64,000 nucleotides of DNA from Hydrotalea sandarakina (GCF_003254115.1 NZ_QKZV01000003.1:186001-250000), one strand, 5' to 3'; counted from the stretch's first letter, positions 1-10,586 are shown. The notes: a model not told the origin generated them from the sequence alone. Program-made: numbers and translations.

Positions 1-1067
1 CCGGTTGGCATAAGCATTCCGGTGCTTTTATATATTGAAAATACAACAATGTTGTTCGTATCGCGATTGGCTACTAATAAAAATTTTCCTGTTGGGTCAA
101 TGGCAAAATTGCGTGGATGTACGCCTAGGCTTGATTGATGTCCCAATTCTGTTAGTGTTCCATTTGCAGCAATTCTGTAAATAGTAATATCATTTGCCTT
201 TCCTCTGTTTGAAGTATATAAATATTTACCATCGGGAGTAATGTGTATATCAGCACTACCTCTATCATTAGGGTCACCAACGGTGCAGGAATTGACGGTT
301 TGTATAGCATGCAAACGGCCTGTTGTACTATCGTAATCAAAACAAATAACTTTACCAGCTAATTCAGTAATTAAGTAAGCAAATTTTCTATTAGGACTAA
401 ACGTTAAGTGCCTAGGGCCATAACCATCCGGAACATCAAACAGTGCCGTATCTGTTTCCGATAAGGGTGCTGCACTGTTACTTGGGTTAAACTTATATTG
501 ATATACTTTATCAGTACCTAAATCATCAACAAATAAATATTTATTATCGGGTGAAAAAATGGTACAATGTACATGTGCTTGTTCCTGACGTGTAACATTT
601 ACGCTATAACCATGGTGTTCAATATTCTGGGCAAGTGGTTGTAAAGATCCATCTGCATTTATTTTTAACATAGACAAACTACCACTGCTATAATTAGCAA
701 CTGCAGCCCATGTATTTGTAGCATCTACATCAATATAACAGGGATCATCGCCCCCACTTGGGGTAGAGTTGAGTAATTGTAATGTGCCATTTTTTTTATT
801 AAATGAAAAAGCGCTTACGCCACCCGGTACCTCTTTATGATTTTCGTTAACTGCATAAACATATTGTCCATTATGGGTTACAGTTAAATAAGATGGATTT
901 GAAGTACCGTTAAAAGTACTTACCAATTTAGCCTCACCATTGGTAGCATTAAATTTATACACTTCAATGTGATTGGTATAGCTACCTACCAACATGTAAT
1001 ATTGATTAGGCTGACTAATACCGAAAATACTAATACAAAAAAAACAAAGGGTTACCAACAAACGCAT
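1..1067 (-). CDS. Secreted lactonase-family seven-bladed beta-propeller protein (partial, 3' end outside window)
   Basis: The minus strand is open from an ATG at 1067 to the window edge, giving 355 complete codons. An N-terminal signal peptide (about residues 1-20, ending near ISQP) is followed by repeated blade motifs such as SPDNKYLFVDDLG, SPNRKFAYLI, TPDGKYLYTSNRG and DPTGKFLLVANRD. These are typical of the lactonase/YbhE family (6-phosphogluconolactonase-like, PF10282). Family members are about 370-390 residues, so little is missing. The signal peptide suggests export, which argues against a cytosolic pentose-phosphate role, so the substrate is unknown. It lies directly downstream of rpoB on the same strand, where rpoC would be expected, but a terminator separates them. 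Confidence 0.85.
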   Translation of the reverse strand, partial: MRLLVTLCFFCISIFGISQPNQYYMLVGSYTNHIEVYKFNATNGEAKLVSTFNGTSNPSYLTVTHNGQYVYAVNENHKEVPGGVSAFSFNKKNGTLQLLNSTPSGGDDPCYIDVDATNTWAAVANYSSGSLSMLKINADGSLQPLAQNIEHHGYSVNVTRQEQAHVHCTIFSPDNKYLFVDDLGTDKVYQYKFNPSNSAAPLSETDTALFDVPDGYGPRHLTFSPNRKFAYLITELAGKVICFDYDSTTGRLHAIQTVNSCTVGDPNDRGSADIHITPDGKYLYTSNRGKANDITIYRIAANGTLTELGHQSSLGVHPRNFAIDPTGKFLLVANRDTNNIVVFSIYKSTGMLMPT

Positions 1068-1181
1068 AAAAATAGTTTTATAGTACAAGATAAATATTTT
1101 GCTACGAAACAGTTAGTTAAAAACCAATGAATGGAAGTTTTTGATATTTGCTAATTGTGCATTAAATGCATGCGAATAAAA

Positions 1182-1213
1182 AAAGCCATTTGAAAAAAAA
1201 TCAAATGGCTTTT
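1182..1213 (-). terminator. Rho-independent terminator after rpoB
   Basis: A perfect 10-bp stem (1184-1193 with 1201-1210) closes a 7-nt all-A/T loop and is followed on the minus strand by a run of seven T. It lies 25 nt past the rpoB stop codon and should end the rpoB transcript before the lactonase gene. Confidence 0.85.
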
Positions 1214-1234
1214 ATGATTAAACTTTCAGGCAGA

Positions 1235-4200
1235 TTATTCAAATTTTAAATCTAAACCTAAACCTCGTAATTCATGTACTAATACATTGAATGATTCAGG
1301 CACACCGGCTTTAGGAATATTTTCGCCTTTCACAATAGCTTCATAAGTTTTAGCACGGCCAATGATATCATCAGATTTTAATGTTAACAATTCCTGCAAT
1401 ATATTGGCAGCACCATAAGCTTCTAAAGCCCATACTTCCATTTCACCAAAACGCTGACCACCAAACTGTGCTTTACCACCTAATGGCTGTTGTGTAATTA
1501 AGCTGTAAGGCCCAATTGAACGAGCGTGCATTTTATCATCAACCATGTGGTGTAACTTAATCATATAAATAACACCCACGGTAGCTTTTTGGTCGAAACG
1601 TTCACCGGTTTCACCATCATATAAATAAGTGTGACCGTTTAATGGTATTTGCGCTTCTTCACAATATTTTTCAATTTCACCGGTAGTAGCACCATCAAAT
1701 ATTGGAGTAGCAAACTTCAGTCCCAGTTTTTTTCCGGCCCATCCTAAAATGGTTTCGTAAATCTGACCTAAGTTCATACGAGAAGGTACACCCAGAGGAT
1801 TTAAAACAATATCTACCGGTGTTCCATCTTCCATGAATGGCATATCTTCTGCACGTACAATTTTTGCCACAATACCTTTGTTACCATGGCGGCCGGCCAT
1901 TTTATCGCCCACTTTAAGTTTGCGTTTAACGGCTAAATAAACTTTAGCCAATTTCAATACACCTGCAGGTAATTCATCACCAATTGATATATTGAATTTT
2001 TCACGCTTATATCTGCCTAACTCTTCATTATATTTAATATTGTAATTATGCAATAATGTATTAATATAATGATCGGTTTCAGCTTCGCCGGTCCAACCTA
2101 ATGGGTTTACACTTTGGTATTCAATTGCAGCAATATTTTTGGCATTGAACTTAGCGCCTTTACCAATGAGCACTTCACCGAAAGTATTGGTTACACCTGC
2201 AGAAGTTTTGTCTTTCAACAATACCTGCAATTTGCCGATTAATTGCTCTTTTAAAGCTTCAACATTTTGTTGGTGTATTTTTTCTACTTTTTCAAGTTGT
2301 GCTTTTTCTTTCTGTTTGCTGTTTTTATCTTTCTTAGCACGTTGGAATAGTTTTTTATCAATTACTACTCCTTCTGTACCGTTAGGTGCTTTCAAAGAAG
2401 CATCTTTTGCATCACCGGCTTTATCACCGAAAATTGCTCTTAACAATTTTTCTTCGGGTGTAGGATCTGATTCTCCTTTAGGAGTTATTTTTCCTATTAA
2501 AATATCACCTTCCTTAATAGCGGCACCAATTCGTATAATTCCATTTTCATCCAAATCTTTTGTTGCTTCTTCTGAAACGTTTGGAATATCGGGTGTTAAT
2601 TCTTCTTCACCTAATTTGGTATCGCGTACTTCTAATTCATATTCATCAATATGAATTGAAGTAAATAAATCTTCTCTTACAACCCTTTCATTTATCACAA
2701 TTGCGTCTTCGAAATTGTAACCTTTCCAAGGCATGAAGGCTACTTGTAAATTTCTACCTAATGCCAATTCACCGTTTTGGGTTGCATATCCTTCAGTTAA
2801 GAAATCGCCTTTTTTAACAATTTGTCCTTTTTTAACAGCAGGACGTAAATTGATAGAGGTGGCTTGGTTGGTTTTTACGAACTTGGTTAGTTTATAAATA
2901 CGCAAGTCATCATCAAAAGAAATTAAACGTTCAATTTCATTTCTTTCATAACGAACATGAATTTCATTGGCATCAACAAATTCAACAACGCCATCACCCT
3001 CAGCATGAATTTGAATTCTGGCATCACGAGCAGCTTTACCTTCTAATCCGGTACCAACAATTGGTGCCTCTAAACGAATAAGGGGTACAGCTTGACGTTG
3101 CATGTTAGAACCCATTAATGCACGGTTAGCATCATCATGCTCTAAGAATGGAATTAATGAAGCACTTAAACCTACAATTTGGTTAGGTGCCACGTCCATA
3201 TATTCCACTTCATTTTTATCTAAAATGGGGAAGTCGCCGGTTTCACGAGAAATAACCTGATCAACAGCAAATTCACCATTTTCATTTAATGGGGTATTAC
3301 TTTGCGCAATTTTGGCTGTATCTTCTTCTTCAGCACTTAAATAGGTTAATTCTTTCAAATTTACTTTACCATTTTCCACCTTACGATAGGGTGTTTCTAT
3401 AAAGCCCATTTCGTTTATGGTAGCATGTACGCATAAAGTAGAGATCAAGCCGATGTTAGGTCCTTCGGGAGTTTCAATGGTACATAAACGTCCGTAGTGA
3501 GAATAGTGAACGTCACGCACCTCAAAACCTGCTCTTTCGCGGCTTAAACCACCGGGTCCTAAAGCTGAAATCCTTCGTTTATGTGTAATTTCTGATAAGG
3601 GATTGGTTTGATCTAAGAATTGAGAAAGCTGAGAAGTACCAAAGAATGAATTGATTACAGAAGATAATGTACGAGCATTGATTAAATCAACGGGTGTAAA
3701 TACCTCATTATCGCGAACATTCATTCTTTCACGAATGGTACGAGCCATACGAGCTAAACCAACACCAAATTGAGCGTATAATTGTTCGCCTACGGTTCTT
3801 ACTCTACGATTGCTTAAATGGTCAATATCATCTACTTCTGCTTTACCATTGGTTAAGCGAACCAAGTATTTAATAATTTCAATAATATCTTGCTTGGTTA
3901 ATACCTTTTTTTCAATGGATAAATCCAGATTTAATTTTCTATTGATTTTGTAACGACCTACTTCTCCTAAATCGTAACGTTTATCAGAAAAGAATAATTT
4001 ATCTATAATGCCTCTTGCTGTTTCATTATCAGGGGCATCAGCACCACGCAATTGGCGATAAATGTGCTGTACAGCTTCTAATTCACTGTTAGAGGTATCT
4101 TTATTTAAAGTGTTATAAATAATTGCATAGTCCCCACCTACATCTTCTTTTTGAATGAAAACGCTTTTAACGCCAAGTTCAACAATTGTTTCAATAGCAT

Positions 4201-5038
4201 CTTCATCTAAAATGGTGTCGCGCTCCATTACAATTTCATTTCTTTCAATGGAAACTACTTCACCGGAATCTTCATCCACAAAATCTTCAACCCAGGTTCT
4301 TAAAACACGAGCTGCTAATTTTTTTCCAATGTATTTGGATAATTCTTTGGCATCGGCTTTTATTTCATCAGCCATTCCAAAAAGTTCCAAAATATCTTTA
4401 TCGGTTTCGTAACCAATGGCACGGAGTAATGTTGTTACGGGAAATTTCTTTTTACGGTCAATGTAAGCATACATTACGTTGTTAATATCGGTAGCAAACT
4501 CCATCCATGCACCTTTAAACGGAATAACACGGGCAGAATAAATTTTAGTACCGTTGGGGTGTACAGACTGACCGAAAAATACACCGGGTGAACGATGTAA
4601 TTGAGATACTACTACCCTTTCGGCACCGTTAATAACGAATGTACCGCGGGGAGTCATGTAAGGAATATTCCCTAAGAATACATCCTGAACAATAGTTTGG
4701 AAGTCAACATGTTCTTCATCGTTACAACTTAAACGCAGTTTTGCTTTTAAAGGAACTGCATAAGTTAATCCACGTTCCATACACTCTTCAATGGAATAAC
4801 GGGGTGGGTCGATGAAATAATCTAAAAATTCCAGTACGAAAATGTTACGTGTGTCGGTTATAGGAAAATTTTCCTTGAACACACGAAACAGGCCTTCATT
4901 ATTCCTTTTATCAGGCGTAGTTTCTAACTGAAAAAATTCACGAAATGATTCAAGTTGAATGTCTAATAAATCAGGTGCTTCTGCTAAGTTTTTTGTTTTG
5001 CCGAAGTTGATCCTTTTGTTCAGTGTTGTTGTTGACAT
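1235..5038 (-). CDS. rpoB: DNA-directed RNA polymerase subunit beta
   Basis: This 1267-residue protein is the catalytic beta subunit of RNA polymerase. The rifampicin-binding region is intact: [19 protein letters not shown] is followed by [14 protein letters not shown], so the residues matching E. coli D516, H526 and S531 are the sensitive-type ones. The C-terminal [19 protein letters not shown] motif is also present. The start is ATG at 5038. The gene has its own candidate promoter and a 130-nt leader, and a terminator separates it from rplL. The oddity is downstream: rpoC does not follow. A strong terminator and a lactonase gene take its place. Confidence 0.98.
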   Translation of the reverse strand: MSTTTLNKRINFGKTKNLAEAPDLLDIQLESFREFFQLETTPDKRNNEGLFRVFKENFPITDTRNIFVLEFLDYFIDPPRYSIEECMERGLTYAVPLKAKLRLSCNDEEHVDFQTIVQDVFLGNIPYMTPRGTFVINGAERVVVSQLHRSPGVFFGQSVHPNGTKIYSARVIPFKGAWMEFATDINNVMYAYIDRKKKFPVTTLLRAIGYETDKDILELFGMADEIKADAKELSKYIGKKLAARVLRTWVEDFVDEDSGEVVSIERNEIVMERDTILDEDAIETIVELGVKSVFIQKEDVGGDYAIIYNTLNKDTSNSELEAVQHIYRQLRGADAPDNETARGIIDKLFFSDKRYDLGEVGRYKINRKLNLDLSIEKKVLTKQDIIEIIKYLVRLTNGKAEVDDIDHLSNRRVRTVGEQLYAQFGVGLARMARTIRERMNVRDNEVFTPVDLINARTLSSVINSFFGTSQLSQFLDQTNPLSEITHKRRISALGPGGLSRERAGFEVRDVHYSHYGRLCTIETPEGPNIGLISTLCVHATINEMGFIETPYRKVENGKVNLKELTYLSAEEEDTAKIAQSNTPLNENGEFAVDQVISRETGDFPILDKNEVEYMDVAPNQIVGLSASLIPFLEHDDANRALMGSNMQRQAVPLIRLEAPIVGTGLEGKAARDARIQIHAEGDGVVEFVDANEIHVRYERNEIERLISFDDDLRIYKLTKFVKTNQATSINLRPAVKKGQIVKKGDFLTEGYATQNGELALGRNLQVAFMPWKGYNFEDAIVINERVVREDLFTSIHIDEYELEVRDTKLGEEELTPDIPNVSEEATKDLDENGIIRIGAAIKEGDILIGKITPKGESDPTPEEKLLRAIFGDKAGDAKDASLKAPNGTEGVVIDKKLFQRAKKDKNSKQKEKAQLEKVEKIHQQNVEALKEQLIGKLQVLLKDKTSAGVTNTFGEVLIGKGAKFNAKNIAAIEYQSVNPLGWTGEAETDHYINTLLHNYNIKYNEELGRYKREKFNISIGDELPAGVLKLAKVYLAVKRKLKVGDKMAGRHGNKGIVAKIVRAEDMPFMEDGTPVDIVLNPLGVPSRMNLGQIYETILGWAGKKLGLKFATPIFDGATTGEIEKYCEEAQIPLNGHTYLYDGETGERFDQKATVGVIYMIKLHHMVDDKMHARSIGPYSLITQQPLGGKAQFGGQRFGEMEVWALEAYGAANILQELLTLKSDDIIGRAKTYEAIVKGENIPKAGVPESFNVLVHELRGLGLDLKFE

Positions 5039-5215
5039 AGTATTTTGTAAAACCGGTTTTAGCTCAATAAATAAGGAAACATATTGTTTCCAGCGCTTTT
5101 CCTAACACGATGAAGGGGTTTCAATGGCCATTCCCCATCATTAAAAAAGTAAATGCCTTAAAATAAGGATGGCAAAGGTATGGAAACCATATGAAAGTAA
5201 AAACAAAATTTATTT
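5039..5215 (-). promoter_or_regulatory. rpoB promoter and structured 5' leader
   Basis: A consensus Bacteroidota -7 box (TACCTTTG on the minus strand, 5174-5181) lies 23 nt downstream of a TTTTG element (5205-5209). The predicted leader is about 130 nt. It holds a GATGGGG...CCCC..TCATC hairpin with an internal AATGGCCATT palindrome (about 5105-5150). The -7 box is firm; the role of the leader structure is inference. Confidence 0.5.
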
Positions 5216-5281
5216 CCCCATTCATTACTGCATCATACGAGGGAAGTAGAGCGGTAAATGAGGGGATAATTGCGTTTTTAC

Positions 5282-5315
5282 AAAAAAATTACCTCCGAAG
5301 CAATTTCGGAGGTAA
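5282..5315 (-). terminator. Terminator between rplL and rpoB
   Basis: An 11-bp perfect stem (5289-5299 with 5305-5315) with a 5-nt loop is followed on the minus strand by seven T. It lies just after the rplL stop and should uncouple most rplL transcription from rpoB. Confidence 0.85.
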
Positions 5316-5338
5316 TAAAAGCTTATGTGTAAGGTAGT

Positions 5339-5716
5339 TTATTTAATTTCTACTTCAGCACCGGCTTCTTTCAGCTTGTTGGCTAATTCTTCAGCTTCAG
5401 CTTTAGAAATACCTTCTTTTACTGGTTTTGGAGCGCCATCTACTAAATCTTTAGCTTCTTTCAAACCTAAACCGGTTAATTCTTTTACAATTTTAACCAC
5501 GTTTAATTTGCTGGCACCACCATTTTTCAAAATAACATCAAATGAAGTTTGCTCAGCAGCAGCAGCGGCACCACCACCATCACCACTTGCAACTACTACA
5601 GCTGCAGCAGCAGCGGGTTCAATACCGTATTCTGCTTTTAATACGTCTGCTAATTCTTGTACTTCTTTTACTGTTAAACCTACTAAGGTTTCGGCTAATG
5701 CTTTTACGTCTGCCAT
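5339..5716 (-). CDS. rplL: 50S ribosomal protein L7/L12
   Basis: This 125-residue stalk protein recruits translational GTPases to the ribosome. It has the usual layout: an N-terminal dimerisation helix region ([18 protein letters not shown]), an Ala/Gly-rich hinge around residues 35-55, and the C-terminal domain with [21 protein letters not shown] and [10 protein letters not shown]. It is the last gene of the rplK-rplA-rplJ-rplL unit. A 111-nt spacer separates it from rplJ, and a terminator follows. Confidence 0.98.
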   Translation of the reverse strand: MADVKALAETLVGLTVKEVQELADVLKAEYGIEPAAAAAVVVASGDGGGAAAAAEQTSFDVILKNGGASKLNVVKIVKELTGLGLKEAKDLVDGAPKPVKEGISKAEAEELANKLKEAGAEVEIK

Positions 5717-5733
5717 AATATTTAAGTTTTAAA

Positions 5734-5764
5734 AACCGCCTTCATTGCTATTGCTCCGGCGGAA
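5734..5764 (-). other. Hairpin in the rplJ-rplL spacer
   Basis: On the minus strand CCGCC (5758-5762) can pair with GGCGG (5736-5740), which is followed by TTTTTAAAA. It resembles a weak attenuator or processing site just ahead of rplL. The loop is long (17 nt) and the stem short, so termination would be partial at best. Confidence 0.35.
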
Positions 5765-5827
5765 GGTTATGGAAAAAATACCTCATTTTTACCTCAGAGG
5801 TGTTGGTTTTAGCTATTTTAATTTTAT

Positions 5828-6340
5828 TTATTCTGCAGCTGTTTCAGCCTGCTTTTCGTGATGGTGTAACAATGCAGCCAATACACGCTTAGCAGGTGAT
5901 TGTAATAAGCCGATTACTTCGCCTATTAATTCTTCCTTCGACTTGATTTTTGTTAATGCAGCTAAGTTTGTATCGCCACTATAAATTTCACCGTTTATGA
6001 AAGCGGCTTTTAATTGTGGCTTTTCATTGTTGCTTTCTTTTCTGAAAGAAGAAATGATTAAAGCAGGTTCTTTTGGATTTTCAGAAAACAATAAAGCGGT
6101 TACATTGTGCAATGAATCGTAAACGCCTGTATATTTTTCTGCGTCAATGGCTTCTAACGCTTTTTTAATGAGCGTATTTTTGGCCACTTTCATTTCTACT
6201 TTCTTATCGTAACAAGCTTTACGTAATTTACCAATTTGTTCTACCGTTAATGATTCGGTATCGGTAACGTAGAAGTTGTTGTATTGAGAGAACTTTTCTT
6301 TTAAAAGTTCAATTACTTCATTTTTTTGTTCTTTGGTCAT
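5828..6340 (-). CDS. rplJ: 50S ribosomal protein L10
   Basis: This protein anchors L7/L12 dimers to the large subunit. I chose the ATG at 6340 (MTKEQKNEVIELLKEKF), giving 170 residues, the normal family length. A longer in-frame ORF adds nine residues from 6367 that do not resemble L10. Conserved features include the KVAKNTLIKKAL segment and a C-terminal helix (ASPAKRVLAALLHHHE-like) that binds L7/L12. It lies 52 nt downstream of rplA. That gap holds a CCCGG/CCGGG dyad which could belong to an L10 autoregulatory leader, but this is not demonstrated. Confidence 0.97.
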   Translation of the reverse strand: MTKEQKNEVIELLKEKFSQYNNFYVTDTESLTVEQIGKLRKACYDKKVEMKVAKNTLIKKALEAIDAEKYTGVYDSLHNVTALLFSENPKEPALIISSFRKESNNEKPQLKAAFINGEIYSGDTNLAALTKIKSKEELIGEVIGLLQSPAKRVLAALLHHHEKQAETAAE

Positions 6341-6392
6341 AACTAAATTTTTAAATACCCGGGTCATTTTCGAATTAACGAATCACCGGGAC

Positions 6393-7085
6393 TTAGTTGG
6401 CTAATGATTTTGCATCTAAAGTAATACCGGGGCTCATGGTAGAAGCCATGCTTACACCTTTCAGATAAGTTCCTTTTGCTGTAGCCGGTTTTAATTTTAA
6501 AATTGCATTGATTAATTCGGCAGTATTTTCAGCAATTTTTTGAGCATCGAAAGAAACTCTTCCAATTGAGGCGTGAACAATTCCTGCTTTATCAACTTTG
6601 AAAGCAATTTTACCGCCCTTTACTTCATTAACGGCTGCTGCAACATCATTAGTTACAGTACCGGTTTTAGGGTTAGGCATTAGGTTACGAGGGCCTAATA
6701 CTTTTCCTAATTTACCAATTTTGGGCATTACAGAGGGGGTAGCAATAATAACATCTACATCTACCCATCCGCCCTCAATTTTTTGAATAAATTCATCTAA
6801 ACCAACATAGTCGGCTCCGGCTTGTTTAGCTGCATCTTCTTTATCGGGAGTACACAATACTAATACACGCTTTGTTTTACCGGTACCGTGTGGTAAACTT
6901 ACTGTTCCACGTACTTGTTGATCGGCTTTTTTAGGATCAACCCCTAAACGAATATGTACGTCAACAGAGCTATCGAATTTTGTACAATTAATTTCTTTCA
7001 CTAATGCAGCTGCTTCTTTCAGGGAATAAACTTTGTTTTTATCCACCTTACTTTCTGCTACTTTTCTTTTTTTAGTCAGTGCCAT
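6393..7085 (-). CDS. rplA: 50S ribosomal protein L1
   Basis: The 230-residue length and the motifs [42 protein letters not shown] and [14 protein letters not shown] identify L1, which binds the 23S rRNA L1 stalk. In other bacteria it represses its own operon by binding the rplK leader mRNA. The start is ATG at 7085, 28 nt after rplK. Transcription continues into rplJ. Confidence 0.98.
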   Translation of the reverse strand: MALTKKRKVAESKVDKNKVYSLKEAAALVKEINCTKFDSSVDVHIRLGVDPKKADQQVRGTVSLPHGTGKTKRVLVLCTPDKEDAAKQAGADYVGLDEFIQKIEGGWVDVDVIIATPSVMPKIGKLGKVLGPRNLMPNPKTGTVTNDVAAAVNEVKGGKIAFKVDKAGIVHASIGRVSFDAQKIAENTAELINAILKLKPATAKGTYLKGVSMASTMSPGITLDAKSLAN

Positions 7086-7113
7086 AATTAAAAATATTAT
7101 TTAAGGTGAATAA

Positions 7114-7557
7114 TTAGTTTTTCCAGGGAGCGTCTCCCTCAATGTTTAAACCTAAACTACGTGCAGTGCCGGCTACCATTTTCATGGCGCTTTCTAAAGT
7201 AAAACAGTTCATATCGGGTAACTTGTCCTTAGCAATAGCTTCAATTTGCTGCCAAGTTACTTTGCCAACTTTTGATCTGTTTGACTCTTTACTGCCCTTT
7301 TGAATTTTAGCCGCTTCCATTAATTGAACAGCAGCGGGTGCAGTTTTGATAACAAAGTCGAAGGATTTGTCTGAGTAAACGGTGATAACAACAGGTACAA
7401 CTTTACCCATTTTATCCTGAGTTCTTGCATTGAATTGCTTACAGAACTCCATAATGTTAATTCCCTTAGAACCTAAGGCAGGTCCAACAGGTGGTGCCGG
7501 ATTGGCTTGGCCACCTTTTACCTGTAGCTTAACAAAGCCGGTAATTTCTTTTGCCAT
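7114..7557 (-). CDS. rplK: 50S ribosomal protein L11
   Basis: The start is ATG at 7557 ([29 protein letters not shown]), giving 147 residues. The longer in-frame ORF to 7605 adds 16 unrelated residues. The Gly/Pro-rich N-terminal domain (thiostrepton site region) and the C-terminal rRNA-binding domain ending in ARSLGL are intact. It is the first gene of its unit and is preceded by its own consensus promoter and an 80-nt leader. Confidence 0.98.
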   Translation of the reverse strand: MAKEITGFVKLQVKGGQANPAPPVGPALGSKGINIMEFCKQFNARTQDKMGKVVPVVITVYSDKSFDFVIKTAPAAVQLMEAAKIQKGSKESNRSKVGKVTWQQIEAIAKDKLPDMNCFTLESAMKMVAGTARSLGLNIEGDAPWKN

Positions 7558-7671
7558 AATTTTCGATTTTATTGGTGATAACGTGCTTTTTACAAGCACT
7601 CCCAAACTCCATCATTTACTTATAAGAACTAATTTGGGACGGCAAAGGTAATAGAAAAATGAATATACAAA
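7558..7671 (-). promoter_or_regulatory. rplK promoter and leader
   Basis: TTTG (7668-7671), a 17-nt spacer and TACCTTTG (7643-7650) fit the Bacteroidota sigma-A consensus on the minus strand. The leader of about 80 nt contains a 6-bp hairpin (7583-7588 with 7594-7599) after a GATGGAG stretch. This is a plausible place for L1 autogenous control, but the L1 site itself is inferred. Confidence 0.6.
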
Positions 7672-7682
7672 TGTGTTTAAAC

Positions 7683-7710
7683 AAAAAAATCTCCGAAATG
7701 GGAGATTTTT
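7683..7710 (-). terminator. Terminator after nusG
   Basis: A 10-bp stem (7685-7694 with 7701-7710) with a 6-nt loop is followed on the minus strand by a T tract. It separates secE-nusG from the rplK unit. Confidence 0.75.
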
Positions 7711-7737
7711 TAAAGAGGTAAGTTAATTTTTATGATG

Positions 7738-8340
7738 CTAACTAATTTTTTCAACCTGCATGTAATTCAATTCTACCGGTGTTGAGCGACCAAATATTTT
7801 TACGGTAACTTTTAATTTTTTCTTTTCATCATTCACTTCTTCAATTATACCGTTAAAGTCATTAAATGGACCTTCAATAATTTTAATGGTTTCACCAACT
7901 ATAAATGGTTCGCTAATGCTAATACCTTGATCATTCATTTCATCAACCTTACCCAACATTTTATTTACTTCCGATTTGCGCAAGGAAATAATATTGCCTT
8001 TTGAACCTTTACCATCAGTTAGAAAATGCATTACATTGCTAATATTGCTAATATGCTGTATAATTTCGTCAGTTAATTTTCCATCGGCAACTTCAATCAT
8101 TACATAACCGGGGAAGTAGTTTTTTTCGCGCATTATTTTTTTACCATTTTGTACTTTATAAACTTTTTCCATTGGTAAAAAAACCTGCTTGATAATATCA
8201 ACCCATCCACTGCGTTGAATGTCTTTATCCAAATATTCTTTTACTTTTCTTTCTTTACCACTAACTACACGAAGCACATACCACTTGGTTTCAGGCTGTG
8301 GTGCAGTAATGGCATTGATAACTTCAGAAGAAATTTCCAT
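7738..8340 (-). CDS. nusG: Transcription termination/antitermination factor NusG
   Basis: This 200-residue protein binds RNA polymerase and couples it to ribosomes or Rho. The NGN domain begins near residue 19 (KWYVLRVVSGKERKVKEYLD) and includes FPGYVMIEV. A C-terminal KOW domain (about 145-200) carries VGETIKIIEGPFNDFNGIIEEV. It lies 10 nt after secE, the usual gene pair, and is followed by a terminator. Confidence 0.97.
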   Translation of the reverse strand: MEISSEVINAITAPQPETKWYVLRVVSGKERKVKEYLDKDIQRSGWVDIIKQVFLPMEKVYKVQNGKKIMREKNYFPGYVMIEVADGKLTDEIIQHISNISNVMHFLTDGKGSKGNIISLRKSEVNKMLGKVDEMNDQGISISEPFIVGETIKIIEGPFNDFNGIIEEVNDEKKKLKVTVKIFGRSTPVELNYMQVEKIS

Positions 8341-8350
8341 GGATAAAAAA

Positions 8351-8545
8351 TTACTTAAATAATGAATAAATTAATTTTAGAACCTGGTTGGAGCTAAAAT
8401 CCATTAACCAAACAATTCCTGTAATAATGATGGTTGCAACCAACACAATTACGGTACTTTGTTGTAAATCGTTCCAAGTTGGCCAGGTTACTTTCTCAAC
8501 TAACTCGCGATAGCTGTCTTTGAAATAGGTAGTAACTTTATTCAT
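8351..8545 (-). CDS. secE: Preprotein translocase subunit SecE
   Basis: This 64-residue protein has one C-terminal membrane segment (about residues 28-50, STVIVLVATIIITGIVWLMD) after the conserved cytoplasmic helix containing YRELVEKVTWPTWNDLQ. That is the standard short bacterial SecE, which clamps SecY in the inner membrane. It sits between tRNA-Trp and nusG. Confidence 0.95.
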   Translation of the reverse strand: MNKVTTYFKDSYRELVEKVTWPTWNDLQQSTVIVLVATIIITGIVWLMDFSSNQVLKLIYSLFK

Positions 8546-8616
8546 TTAAATTAAAATTAGGTAATTATTACTGCCATTTAATCAGCAATAATTACAGTTA
8601 AACGTTTAACCAGATG

Positions 8617-8688
8617 CACGGGTACTAGGATTCGAACCCAGATCAAAGGTTTTGGAGACCTCTATACTAACCGTTGTACTATACCCGT
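8617..8688 (-). tRNA. tRNA-Trp (CCA)
   Basis: The minus strand folds as a 72-nt cloverleaf with acceptor ACGGGTA/TACCCGT, anticodon loop CTCCAAA (anticodon CCA) and T loop GGTTCGAATCC. No 3' CCA is encoded. It lies between tuf and secE, the same position as in many bacteria. Confidence 0.95.
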
Positions 8689-8696
8689 ATAAACTT

Positions 8697-8732
8697 AAAA
8701 GCTATCCCGAAAATGCCTCGGGACAGCCTTTA
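8697..8732 (-). terminator. Hairpin between tuf and tRNA-Trp
   Basis: On the minus strand AAAGGCT.TCCCGA pairs with TCGGGA.AGCTTTT across a 7-nt loop, with one mismatch and a wobble pair. The T run is short and partly inside the stem, so it may be a leaky terminator or an RNA processing site for tRNA-Trp. Confidence 0.5.
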
Positions 8733-8794
8733 AGAAATTTAATTGATGCAAATATATAAAAATTGCAACAAAAGGTTTTATTAAAATAAAGAGC

Positions 8795-9982
8795 CTATTT
8801 TAAAATTTCAGTAACCTGTCCGGCACCTACTGTTCTTCCACCTTCCCTGATAGCGAATTTCAAACCTTTTTCCATAGCTATGGGTTGGATTAATTTTACA
8901 GTTAGGTTAATGTTATCACCAGGCATTACCATTTCAGTTCCTTCAGGTAAATGTACTTCACCGGTTACGTCAGTAGTACGGAAATAGAACTGAGGACGAT
9001 ATTTGTTGAAGAATGGAGTGTGACGACCACCTTCTTCTTTACTTAATACGTAAACTTCGCCTTTAAATTCGGTATGTGGAGTAATGCTCTTTGGTTTACA
9101 AATTACCATACCACGACGGATATCTTTCTTTTCAATACCGCGTAATAATAAACCTGCATTATCACCAGCCTGACCTTCATCTAATAATTTTTTGAACATT
9201 TCAACGCCGGTAACAGTTGAAGAAAGTGGGGCTTCCATTAAACCTACAATTTCAACGGCATCACCAACTTTTACAATACCACGCTCAATACGACCGGTAG
9301 CTACAGTACCACGACCGGTAATAGAGAATACGTCTTCAACGCTCATCAAGAAAGGCTGATCGATTGGACGGGGAGGTAAAGGAATGTAAGAATCTACAGC
9401 TTCCATTAACTCATCAATTTTACCAACCCATTTTGGATCTTCAGCTAAAGCACCGGTAGCAGAACCTTTAATAATTGGGGTATTATCGCCATCGAAACCA
9501 TATGAGCTTAATAACTCACGGATTTCCATTTCAACTAATTCTAATAATTCCGGATCGTCAACCAGGTCAACTTTATTCATGAACACTACAATACGAGGTA
9601 CACCTACCTGACGGGCCAAAAGAATGTGCTCTTTTGTTTGAGGCATGGGACCATCAGTTGCAGCAACTACCAGAATTGCACCATCCATTTGCGCAGCACC
9701 GGTAATCATGTTTTTCACATAGTCAGCGTGACCAGGACAGTCAACGTGAGCATAGTGACGATTAGCGGTTTGATATTCCACGTGTGCAGTATTAATAGTA
9801 ATACCACGCTCTTTTTCTTCAGGTGCACCATCAATCTCATCATATTTACGAGCTTGTGCAAGACCTTTTTTTGATAAGATTGTAGTTATGGCTGCAGTTA
9901 AGGTGGTTTTACCATGATCCACGTGACCAATTGTACCAACGTTTACGTGGGGTTTATCCCTCAAGAAGCTTTCTTTTGCCAT
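8795..9982 (-). CDS. tuf: Translation elongation factor Tu
   Basis: This 395-residue GTPase delivers aminoacyl-tRNA to the ribosome. GTP-binding motifs are intact: GHVDHGKT at residues 19-26, then [12 protein letters not shown] and the SAT-type GSATGAL segment. Domains 2 and 3 are complete and end in [10 protein letters not shown]. It is preceded by four tRNA genes in the same order as the E. coli thrU-tyrU-glyT-thrT-tufB unit, suggesting one long processed transcript. Confidence 0.99.
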   Translation of the reverse strand: MAKESFLRDKPHVNVGTIGHVDHGKTTLTAAITTILSKKGLAQARKYDEIDGAPEEKERGITINTAHVEYQTANRHYAHVDCPGHADYVKNMITGAAQMDGAILVVAATDGPMPQTKEHILLARQVGVPRIVVFMNKVDLVDDPELLELVEMEIRELLSSYGFDGDNTPIIKGSATGALAEDPKWVGKIDELMEAVDSYIPLPPRPIDQPFLMSVEDVFSITGRGTVATGRIERGIVKVGDAVEIVGLMEAPLSSTVTGVEMFKKLLDEGQAGDNAGLLLRGIEKKDIRRGMVICKPKSITPHTEFKGEVYVLSKEEGGRHTPFFNKYRPQFYFRTTDVTGEVHLPEGTEMVMPGDNINLTVKLIQPIAMEKGLKFAIREGGRTVGAGQVTEILK

Positions 9983-10115
9983 TTTATTTGTTTTTTAGTT
10001 GTGTTTAAAAAATTGCGGCTTTCGCCATTTTATTGTTTTTATTTTTAGGATTTGTTCATCCTATTTTAAATAATCTTCTACACATTCATTGCAACACATT
10101 CCATTGTAAAAATGG

Positions 10116-10187
<72 letters not shown>

Positions 10188-10256
10188 CTGATAAAAAAAC
10201 TAGATTCTGTAAAATTTTTGAACCTACTTTTTTTATTTCCGTTATTTCAGGCAAAG

Positions 10257-10329
10257 AGCGGGAGACGAGGCTCGAACTCGCCACCTATAGCTTGGAAGGC
10301 TATCGCTCTACCAAATGAGCTACTCCCGC
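10257..10329 (-). tRNA. tRNA-Gly (TCC)
   Basis: The acceptor is GCGGGAG/CTCCCGC and the anticodon stem ATAGC/GCTAT encloses CTTCCAA (anticodon TCC). It is the third gene of the tRNA-tuf cluster. Confidence 0.95.
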
Positions 10330-10384
10330 TTGAAATGATATCAGAATTAAGTTGTTTTAAAAGAACTTTTTTTCGAATAAACAG

Positions 10385-10467
10385 TGGGCAGGAGTGGATT
10401 CGAACCACTGAAGTCGAAAGACAGCGGATTTACAGTCCGCCCCATTTGGCCGCTCTGGAACCTGCCC
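10385..10467 (-). tRNA. tRNA-Tyr (GTA)
   Basis: This is an 83-nt class II tRNA with a long variable arm. The acceptor is GGGCAGG/CCTGCCC and the anticodon stem GCGGA/TCCGC encloses CTGTAAA (anticodon GTA). It is the second gene of the cluster. Confidence 0.95.
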
Positions 10468-10480
10468 GGTAAATTTATTG

Positions 10481-10553
10481 AGCCGAAGAAGGGAGTCGAA
10501 CCCACGACCTGCTGATTACAAATCAGCTGCTCTACCAGCTGAGCTACTTCGGC
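10481..10553 (-). tRNA. tRNA-Thr (TGT)
   Basis: The acceptor is GCCGAAG/CTTCGGC and the anticodon stem CTGAT/ATCAG encloses TTGTA (anticodon TGT). It is the first gene of the tRNA-tuf cluster, about 30 nt from its promoter. Confidence 0.95.
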
Positions 10554-10586
10554 TTAAAAAAAGAACTACTGTTTTTTTCGGGATGG

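Noticed and set aside
2139-2654. Long plus-strand ORF inside rpoB, and similar antisense ORFs elsewhere
   Set aside because: They lie in the antisense frames of strongly conserved genes, are low complexity and have no recognisable domains.
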